Source of the DNA: Elgaria multicarinata webbii
Taxonomy: Eukaryota; Chordata; Lepidosauria; Squamata; Anguidae
Direction of reading: 5' to 3'
Assembly: GCF_023053635.1 (NCBI RefSeq)
Contig: NC_086187.1
Location: 29,612,501 to 29,676,500 of the forward strand
DNA: 64,000 bases
In this document: positions 50,301 through 60,800 of the stretch, one piece after another
How the letters are laid out: every line of letters starts with the position of its first letter
Position numbering within the stretch: the first letter of the stretch is position 1
The notes under the pieces: generated by a model
Databases searched by the model: none
Told to the model about the DNA's origin: nothing
The model's input: the letters and a program-made list of their open reading frames with translations, nothing else
Program-made: the position numbers and the translations under genes

Positions 50301-53300
50301 CAAAACTGCAACAGTTCCTCTCCAATTATGAGGTAATGTGCCGCTGCTTCCCTCTGGTCTCACCGTTCGAGGCTCCTAGACTGTGAGTTCAGGGTTCGCA
50401 TTTCGTTCAAGCATGATCTTACCGCTTGCCCCAAAGAATGAGGGTGCTTTCTTCCTGGGGTCCTGGGACCTCTGCATTCTCTGACAGAATGTTTTTGAAA
50501 GGAGAGGCTGGCCAGTGGCGTTCCTAGTTGGACGATCCTGTTTTCCGCCTGGTCAAATTCTGAAGACGGTTGCAGCTGCAGTGGTGGCAACAGCAGCAGC
50601 GCTGAGACGTACACTTGCCGCCCTGTGCCCTCGGCGCCGTTTGGGAAGCCAGGCGGCTGCTCTCAGATGTCCCCGTGGTGTTCTGCAATGGAGTGTGGAG
50701 CCGCCAGGAGATTCTTGAAGGCTGCTCCTCTTGGTCTCCACACGCAGAAGCCGCTCCAATCAGCAGAGCCGAACAACTGGAGTGTGTTCCCGTTGCCTTT
50801 TTCAGTCCAGTTTCAGCTCTCTGATCCTAGTCACCAACACCGGTTGAAAATATGGGAACACCCGGTACGGGATGCCTAAAGGAAAACCGGCATGCACAAA
50901 ATATGGCGCCACCTTCCTGTGTGGCAACTTCAGCAGGGAATCTCCCGTTGGCATGCTGGTGTCCGGTGATGGTTTTTTTTTTTAATCCTCCAGGCAGAAT
51001 TCATGTTGTTTTGAGCACAAGGACTTTGCCCCAGAACCATTCCTTTATGTGAAACTGAACGCGGGCTACAAAGGCCACCGCGTCGCCTCTTGGCCTCTCA
51101 GGTGGCTGCTTCCTCATCTGAGTGGGCTTTCCTCTCACTGACTAGTTCTGAACCCACCCACCCCCAAAGCCTAATATTGGTACAAGGCTTTATATGGCTG
51201 AGTGAGAGAGAGGGATGCCAGTGTGGGCTGGTTTCCCCCACCCACCCCCACTCCCCTTGTTATCTTGCCTTTGGGGAAGAGAGGGAGGGAGGGAGAGAGA
51301 GAGAGGCCATTTCTACACCTGCCTTTTCCTCCAGGATCATCCCTGGATCGTTCCTGTGCATCCAAATGACACGCATGGGGTCCCAGGAGCAGGCAGGGAC
51401 GATCCCTCCATTTTCCTGGGATAACCCTTAGGTGCAGAAAGAGCCAGAGACTCCTTTCTTCATACCCCTTTCACATGCAGCAGTATGCACTGCCTGCACG
51501 CCTGGCCTCTGCGGGAAGCCCACTCATTGAGGTGGTGCGTCTGGCAAGCGTCTTAAGCGCTGCTGCATGGATGGAGGCACTTTTCGGCTGTGCTGCAGCC
51601 CCGCTTATGGAGTGCTCTCCCCAGGAAGCCTGGCCTGGCCCCAGAGCTCATGGGCTTGAGGCCCTGGGTGAAAGATCTTTTCACTTACCCAAGCCGTTGC
51701 AAATGAGGAAAATGGTTGTTTTGGTGGTTTTAGCTGCTTATCTGTGATGTTCTTATTCTTTTGTCGAGAGAGAGAGACTAATGACAGAGTATGTGAAAAT
51801 ATTTTTAAGATAAATGGTTTGGCTTCTGCCCTCATCAGGAGCTGATGTATAAAATTTACTGTTCTTAACTTGTAAGCCACCTTTAGGTGTGCTTTATCTG
51901 GAAGGCGGGGTAGAAATGTTTTAACTAAATTCTTCTTGGGGACATAGGAAATCAGGCCACTGTTCTGTCTAGCTCAGTATTGCACATGCTGCTGCTGAGG
52001 GTCTCAGACAGGAGCTTTTCCCAACCCTGCCTGCAGTGGTCAGGGATCGAACATGGGACTGTCTAGATGGAAAGCAGGGCCTCGGCCTCTGAGCGCTGCT
52101 CCCCCACCCTCGTCAAGTAGTCCAAGCCAGGGGAAGGCTCAGACCTTGGGTAGAATTGAGGCGTTGACTTTGAACTTAGGGTGAGGGAGGGGAATGCAAA
52201 CAGGATGAGCTTCTGACTTTGCTTGCCCCAGCTGGTCACCAGCCAGGAGTTTTCCCTTTGTTTCTTGGAAGGGAATCCTGGTTTGTAGTTGCCTGGATGA
52301 AGTCCAGCTTCTGTGCCTTGGTTCTCTCTTTGGAAGCACGTACATGATGGAAATGTTGATGGTACTTCTAGCCCACAGGACTGTTGGGAAGGTTCCCCCC
52401 CCACTAAATTATGAGTAATTGCAGTGCCCTTAATATGTTCTTGTGTTTTTTGCAGCCTGGAGTCTTGGGATATTTTGAGTTCAATACTTCACCCCAACCC
52501 CCTGGTTATCTGACATTCTTTACTTCAGCATTGCATTCATTAAATAAAGGTAAGTCAAAGCATTACTCACATAGAGCACGAGGCACCTTTGAGTATCATA
52601 AAAGTTATGATATTTGGGGACTTTGAGCTTAGAAAAAAGGAGCAAGGGATTCTGGAAAATTGTGCCTGGTGTGAAGGCAGTGGACAGGCCTCTCCCCTCA
52701 GACTGGAACCCAGTGCGGCCATCCCATGAAACTGAGTAGTACGAGGCCCAGGGCAGACTTCTTTACGCAGTGTGGAGGTAAACTATGGAATTTGCTACCA
52801 AAAGATGCACCTGGATGGCTATAAAGGGTCTGAAACAAACCGTGGAGGATACAGCTATTATAGCTACTAGTCAGGATGGCTATATGCTATCTCTGGTGTC
52901 AGAGGCAGGTTTTTTAAAATTATTTTTTTATTGTAGTTTTAAAACAACATCAACAAAAACAAATTATGGGGAAACAAAGAAAAGAGAAAAAAACGAAAAC
53001 AAAAAATTGCCTGCATAAAAATTTCAGTATTCCATTAAGTACAACGTTCTACAAAAGGCAGAAGATTGTGCATAAGCTTCAGCAGAAGCAGACCAAATGT
53101 CCACGTATTTGTCCATTTGCAAGGAGGTGAGCATTTGTCCTCTCCATATCGTAACATGGCCCCACAAACTCCGCTTTAACGATGCCCATCTATCTGTAGC
53201 CTGTGGGAACAGAATGGTGGACACTGGGCCTTTGTTCTAATCCAGCAGGGTTCTGATGTTATTATGAGTGCTCCTTGAGCCAAGTTTTCTTTGGTTCGTG

Positions 53301-54769
53301 GATGGTGAAATAACACAAGCCTTGACCAAATGTTAACCTTGTGTAATTTGTCAAAATTATGGGAATGGCAAGATAATTACGGCTAAGATTCGCCTTCCAT
53401 TGTTTGCAAAACTTACTGACTTTCAACAGGGCCGGATCCGCCTTGGCATGATGCCGTTACTGATCACGTGCACCTGTGGAAAATTGACTTTGCTTCTTGC
53501 TCAAAATGGGCTAAATATTTCACGAGACGTCTCGGTGGGAGCTCTCGGCCAGAAATGCTGACGAAATTTCCCGTCAGATTTTGTTCTCTGCCAAAACCCA
53601 GCAAGCATCCATAGCAAAATGCAGAAGTTAAAAGAAGGGCTGCCTGAGCCCCAACATGGAAAAATCCAAATGGCAGCTCCTCCTCGCTCCCTCAATACTC
53701 CAGAGAAGTTGTTCTGTGGGTGGAGCAGCACAGCGGCTGCACAGCTCTTGCTCCCTCTTGGGGGCTTGTGCAGAAGGCCCTCCTGGGGGGTGGCAGCCAT
53801 CGATCAAATCTGGCTGCTTCACCTTCTGTGGCCCTCAGGGCCCCCCACAACACCACTGGCTGAGCTGTCTCAGGTAGGGAGCAAAGTGAAGCCCAAGCTT
53901 TGAATTGAAGCGTGTGAGAAATCGGGGTGAAATGGGGGTGCAGGGACAGGAGACTGGTTGGAGTTCCCGGCTACACCCTGGCTACGGGGCCCACTGCAGC
54001 GCTCAAGCTAGGCCCGGACAGGTGGCCTATCAATGTCGTAAATAAATAAATACAGGCAGTATTGCTAAACTTTGGCCATTGCTTAAACCACAAGTTCTTG
54101 GTCTCCCCCTCCTACTGTCAACAGATCAGACCAAAGGCCCATCTCGTCCGGCATTCTCTTCCCATGGAGGCCCGCCAGCCAGCGGCCCCAATGGGAAGCC
54201 CACAGGCGAGGAAGGCCTTCAGCATCAGGAAGGGAGAGGGAGAGGGAGCGTGGGTGGGGTGGGGTGGAAGAGGCGGAGCCCGGGTGGCTGGAAAGCCATA
54301 AAGGTCTGGGCTGCAGCAGAACATATTGTTATTATGATGTGCTGCTTTTTAATAATGTATTAGTTTTATATGTTTTTAATCAATTATATGTATTTTATGG
54401 TGTTTTCTATTTGTGTTGTACCCCGCCTCAATCCAGAGGGAGAGGCGGGTAAGAAATAATTTTTATAATTTTTATTATTTTTCACTGGGACCCGAAGGCT
54501 TTAACAGGAAAGCTGTGAAGTGGGTTAGGCAAACTCCTGGAGAATGAGCCTGTTGATGGATGATGATGATGATGATGTATTTATTTATTTATTTATTTAT
54601 TACATTTTTATACTGCCCAATAGCCGAAGCTGTCTGGGCGGTTCACAAAAATTAAAACCATCATAAAACAATCAACAGGTTAAAACCACAAATACAAAAT
54701 ACAGTACAAATATATACTGTATAAATACTATACAGTATAAATACTATACAGTATAAATATTATAAAATA

Positions 54770-54817
<48 letters not shown>

Positions 54818-57800
54818 TACCACCATGAGCCATGCGGACTCTGGATGTTGCTCAGGCAAAGCCCCAGGCTTGATTCAGAAGAAGCGTTTCTAGCCAGCCA
54901 GCCAGAGGCAGCCCAGAGGCTGCCCCATTGATTGGAGATCTGCTGCACCCTTCTCAGGGGACCTGAACAGCCTGCCCTGAGGGGCAGCAGCAGAAGAGAC
55001 TCCCGCGCCTTGGCCTCGTTGCTCCAGACACACGAATTGGGGCTGATGCCTCACTGTCCACACTCTCAGAGCTGTTGTCTCTTCACGTGCCAACGTAGCA
55101 AAGTGATGTCAGGCTTCCTGGAGCGTGTGTGCATGGGTCCCCTGTGCCTCCACAGAGTTAATCTTCTAGAAAGTAAACAACGGTTTCTTCAATTCCTCTG
55201 TCGTTGCCAAAACTCTCAGATTGCTTCATTAATTATAGAGGCCTGCCCTGGTTGGGGAGAGTGAAACGTGAGCCCACCCGCTTTGTACTGTGTGCTTGTA
55301 GCAGGTTAAAGCCGCTTGCTCTTGGCAGGTGAAGCGACCGTAAACGTCTACCGAGGCAGAGTTGGGCTGGGCGTTTCAGGGGGATGCGGCGTCTGGCCAT
55401 TTGCCGGTCATGTTCTTGCATCGTGTGTTCTGCTTCCAGGAGCTCCATTTCCCAGTCGTGTGGGAATGGATATCAAAGTAAAGTGGGTGGGAAGGACAGG
55501 AAGGAAAGAAGATTCCATATTTGAGTTTTGTGGTGGATTGAAAGATGGGCCTGTTTACTCTGGCCGAAAGCTTTCATGGACTGGAGTCTACATCAGGTGC
55601 TGGGGACAGACCTAGGCAGGGCTGCTGGCTTCCGGCCCACTTTGAGAATGTCCGGGCAACAGGTGACGCTGGAAGCCACGGGCCGGGCCGGGTGGACTTT
55701 TAGTCTGATCCAGCAAGGCTCTTCTTCAAAGGGTTAGACCTGGTGGATGGCCATGGTGGCTGTGGCTGATGGGAGCAGCAGTCCAATGCCTCAGGAGGCC
55801 CCTGGTTGGCAGGGCTGCAGGAGGGGTCTTTCTCCGGCCCATGACTGAACCTTTCCCTTGTGAAGCAGGGGCTCTACCACTCAAGTGTGGCCCTTTCCCT
55901 AAAATCAAAGCAAGATTCTAGTCCCTGTGCTTCTGACTAAAGGGCTTATTTGAATAGGAACCAGGAAGCTGTCTTCCACTGAGCCCGGCCCCGGTCCGTC
56001 CAGCTCGGCGCTGTCTACTGCCTGGCTGGCAGTGGGTCTCCGGGACCTCAGGGAGGACTCTTTCCCAGCCCTCCCTGGCGCCAAGCGGGTGCCCCGCCAC
56101 GGAGCCACGGCTTCTTCCCGCTCTGCTTGTGAGCCCTCCGAGACATGGGATTGTCCGGGGCTTGGCGTGATCCAGCCAGGACATCCCGAGGCTCTGGGAA
56201 GGAAGGGAAAAGGGGGCCCTTGCAGAGCTGAACACCGGGCAGCAGCGGCTTGAGCGGATGCGCCTCCAGGGAAGAACCACCGTCAGTCCTGCTCCACACA
56301 GTCGAGCTCAGGGTTGAACTGCCACTTCTCATTAGATCAAATGTGAATAGATTCCTGCCGTTTGAGCGAAGGAAATAGGGCGACCCGGACTCTCTTCTTC
56401 GTTTTTGAACGTGACCTGTCCCTTGGGCCCAAGATGGTTTGGCTGTGGTGTGGATGTTTTCATGGCAGATTTCCACAGTGCTTTGACAGGCAGCCTTTTC
56501 ATTGTGCCTGTCATCTTCTCGCTTTCCAGCTGTGTGCTGGAGAGCTGGTGAGGCCCAGGATTCTGTCCTCCACGCTGTTGCGGTGGTTCCCTCCGTGCTT
56601 ACGGCACTTCGTAGAGCAATGCCAGAACCGTGTGCAGCCTTATTAGCGTCTATTAATTTAGCCCTGTACTTGGCCAAGAGCCCTTATCTGGTATCACCTA
56701 CTTTGGTGCCTCTTGTTTTGCCTAAGTTACTAATTTTTACAAAATTTTTCATTTTTGACAGTTTCATAGATCCTCCTCCAAGAACTGGATGGGAAGGTGG
56801 AGGGTAAAAACTCCAGCTCAGGAAAGCATATTCTTGCTTATGATTAAGGTCCGAAGTGCTGCTTCTGACTCTTCTCCGGCTTTCTTACATCAAAGGATTA
56901 TAATTTCATTTTTACGAGAGTGCCCATGTGTTTCTCAGCACAGTTCCTGCTGTATCTTCTTTCTTCCTTTTTAAAATGCAAATAGAGACTGAATTTCATT
57001 CTAAAACATTACATCCGCATGTGGCAAAGATGGATTAAGATAATGGTATTGCTCACATTTCCTGTATGAACCGGCAGCTCATGCACTTATTTCCCAGAGT
57101 CCTTTTCCAGCTACACCGCTTGCGTTGGCTTCTCTGTATTGTAACGGCAGCTCGGACGGTTTCTTTCCCTTAACGCTTCTCATATGCTCTTCCAGATTAC
57201 CTTGGAACCATCCACTTCGGAGTGATCACAGACAAGCTGGTTGCAGAGGAGATCCCACTGACCCACTCAGGCAGCCTCTACTTGCATAGACATGTCAACG
57301 CATCTCTTGTGAGTAGTGCTCTCTCACGTGGGCACACCTTTGCGACCTGTGTGGCAAGGCAACGGGTGCCCATCGCTCAGTACGACAGGCATAACAGGAA
57401 GCCTCTGGGCTGAGGAGGCAAGGCTTTCAGGCGGCCCAGAGAGAGGCTTCAGTCCCGACAGCTCTCCAGCCCCAGAATTTGCTGTCACGTTCCAAAGCGG
57501 TCAGGCCCAGATGTTGTTGTGTGCTGTTGTGTTTGCGGGCAGGCGCTCTGGGACTCAGAGCAATGAGCAGTGCCTAAAGCCAGTGCGTGCAAGAGAGCAC
57601 ATCTAAGAAAGGACACGAGCCTGCTTATGTCACAGTGGACACGGCCAGCCTTCCTGTGTATGCAGAGCCATCTAAACAGCTTTCTCTTTGCGAGCCAAAT
57701 ATTTTAATGAACCATCAGGAAGATGGTGCTGGTTTTTCTTCGTTTCCACTCAGTTTTAGAAGAGCAAACCCCCATGTTAGACATTTCTGCGAACTTCTTG

Positions 57801-60800
57801 AGTAGCATGTGCTTCTTAGCCTCCTGCCCTTTCACCGTTATCCTTCTGGCTAAAACACAGGCATAAAAAACAAGCTGAACTGAGTAGGGAGGGTGAATCA
57901 TGCTGACAGAAGTGTTACAAAGCAGAGCTGCTGCATCCCCGGTTCTGACCGTGAGGGACCAGAGGATGCATAAGCCCAGCCTCTTGGAAGATGGCATGTC
58001 AGCGGGTACCTAATGCATGTTTTCCAGCAAAGTGACATCAAAGCATCATATGCAGGCACCACTGAGAAGGCCCTTCTCTCTTGTTGCCGACGGGAGCAAA
58101 ATCTCTCCGGGAGGGATGTCCCCCTTTCTGTCTCCTTCCATTCTAAGACTTGGTCGCAGACTGCAAAAACTTTTTTAAAAGCCATGTTGGGAATGGCAGC
58201 AGCTCCTTTTTCTGTAGTGGGGAAACGTCCTCCCAGGGCTGCTTCCTCGGTGAGGACTTGGAATACATTGCTGGGGCTTTACTGGTGGCTTTTTGCATCG
58301 AAAAGCCTGTCAGTCACACATCAAAGAATGGGGGAGGTGCTGCTGCCCTCCGAGCTGCCTGCAGGTACCGCCAACGTGGGTTGTCTGTGTCACTTTAGAT
58401 GATAAAACCAGTGGTTTTACTGGTATGTTGGATAAGAATGTGGAGAACGCTCGTCTCCCTCCTCCCTTCAGCTCTACCCACGTGAAGCCCTGAACTCTAC
58501 TGCCGAAAACATCTGGAGGTGGGCCCTGGAGAACCGCGAGACGTTCGTCCGCTGGCTGAGACCCCATGGGGGGAAAAGCCTTTTGCTGAACAACGAGCTG
58601 AAGAAGGGGCCGGCGCTGCTCCTGTTCCTCCCTTTGGACCCGTTAGCAGAGAGGCACCCCCTCGTTGAGGAGGTGAGCGGTGCTGCTCGGAGAGGTCTGC
58701 CTGGAAGCATCCTCCACAGCCCAGCTCATGCGGAGGGTAACGGGGGTGGGGTGGGGGGAAGTGGCCACGATGCAGCGCCTGTTGCGAATGCAGAAGGTCC
58801 GAGATTCGGTCTGTGCCCTGAACGGGATCAGGTAGCTGAAGGGGGTGATGCGTCCCTCCTCCTGAGACCCCGGGGAGCCATTGCTGCCTGTCGGAAGAGA
58901 CAGCCCTGGCCCAGGAAGACCAGGGGCCTGAGCCCGTATTAAGCAACTACATAGGGGAGGGTATGACTGTGGGTGCGTACATACGTATATAAGAGGGGGG
59001 GGCAGGGTGTGTGTGTGCGCAGGCTTTTTCAGGCCATGTACGGGGCTCAGCATGAGCTCTGGACACCCACTTCCAGTGAGAACAAAGCTCAGAAAGATTT
59101 GAACCCATTAAGTCAGTCCTTGCTCTGGCACGTGATTGGGCTTCATGAATGCAGCCGAAGGACAAGCTGCGCCTTCCTGGATGGGGACCGTTCTGGCCTA
59201 TGATTTGGGATAAACCTGTGAAATTGGAGCGGAGCAGCCTGGGAGAAGCGTTCTCAGGAGCTGTGAGACTGACCTCCTTTAGCCGGAGGGAACCAGATCA
59301 AACACACGGAAGGGGTCTCGGAGTGTGGCGGAGTGGAGGGAGTCCCTCCCTTGGAAAGGGTGTTTCAGGCTGGCGGCCGCTGGGCTCCAACTGGGATGCA
59401 GGAGGCTTTGTTTTAGGTTTGTCAAAGTGACAGGAACGGCTCACCTCCCTCAAATGAGCGAACCGTTTCTGGCTGTGAGATTTTAAAATGCTGGCTGTGG
59501 CCAAAAGACCATCCTTCCCCGGCACATTTGCAGAACGAAAGGAGAGCGAGAGTGGACTGAAGGGGTGGGTGGGTAATTGACTTGCAAAGGCTGTGATGGC
59601 AGGTCAGCCGTGGAATTACAGCGAGGGGCCCAGAGCTGTAGTCCAACATGTCTAGAAAGCGCCATGTCGGTGAAGGCTCCCCATGGTCCGTGGCTTCCAA
59701 ACGGCATCCTGGGTGATCCTGAGGTTCCTTGGAACCTTTTCAGGGATCCCTCATGGCAGACGAGTTTCCTCAGCAGAGATGGCCTGTCTGCCGCCACAAT
59801 GCCTCAAGGCGCAGCTGTGGGGGACATGGACTAGGGTTGCACTTGTTCTTAACATGGGCCCGGGGGTTGGGGGGTGGAGGAGATCAGAAGCTGCTGAGGA
59901 CACACCCTAGAATCTAGCCCCAGATCCGGTGCACTGGCCAGGGCCTCTTCCGTAGACCAACGGGTCGGCCAAGGGCAACTCCCTGTCCTGAGACCCATAA
60001 TGTCCCGGTGGTTTTCTTTCCTCTCTCTAGATTTCCAAATTGGCTTTGGAATACAACAGCTGTGACCATAGCCACCGTGGGGATCTGGACGCCGGGCACT
60101 TGCGAGAGGAGGAGGAGGAGGAGCCACCAGCTGCTGGCCTCTCCCGCCCTGGGGCCGAAACCGCCCCCCTCGCTGAGCCCCCTTGCTGCCACACCGTGGT
60201 GCTTCCTCCCCAGTGGCACTCCATCAGCCGGACCCACAACGTCTGTGAGCTGTGCATCAACCAGACCGTGGGAACCCGGCCCAGCCGTCTCCGCGGGCTG
60301 CACTGCAGCTTCTTGGACATTGCGGCAGCCTTGGACTCTTTCTACCTCAAGGAGCGGACCTTTTTCCAAGTCGTGTCCAAGACAGTTTCCTTATGCAGCA
60401 ACTTCCTCAGTTTTTATAGCCCTTTTAGTTACTACACCGCATGCTGCAGGACGGTGAGCCAGGGCCTGCTGGGTTTCGTCAGCTCTGAAAAGACACCTGC
60501 CCAGTCCCTGGGCGTGGTTCTTGCTCCCCATGGGACGAGACACCGGAGTTCTATTCCTCACATTGAGGACCGGAGCGGGCTTCTCCCAGAAAGCGCCCTC
60601 TGCGGGGCTAGCTTTACTGGCCTGAGTTGCCGTACCAACAAGACCTTGAATCTCTACCTCCTGGACTCAAATCTCTTCTGGATGTATGCAGAGAGGCTGG
60701 GAGCATTAAGGTCTACTTCTGTGAAGGAGTTTGCTGCCATTGTGGACCTCAAGGAAGAGGCACACTTCATCCTGGATCAAAACCAGGCCCTGTTGAAATC

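Noticed and set aside
56048-56677. 209-codon minus-strand open frame
   Set aside because: It overlaps a truncated SINE at its 3' side and has no motif. It is treated as chance.
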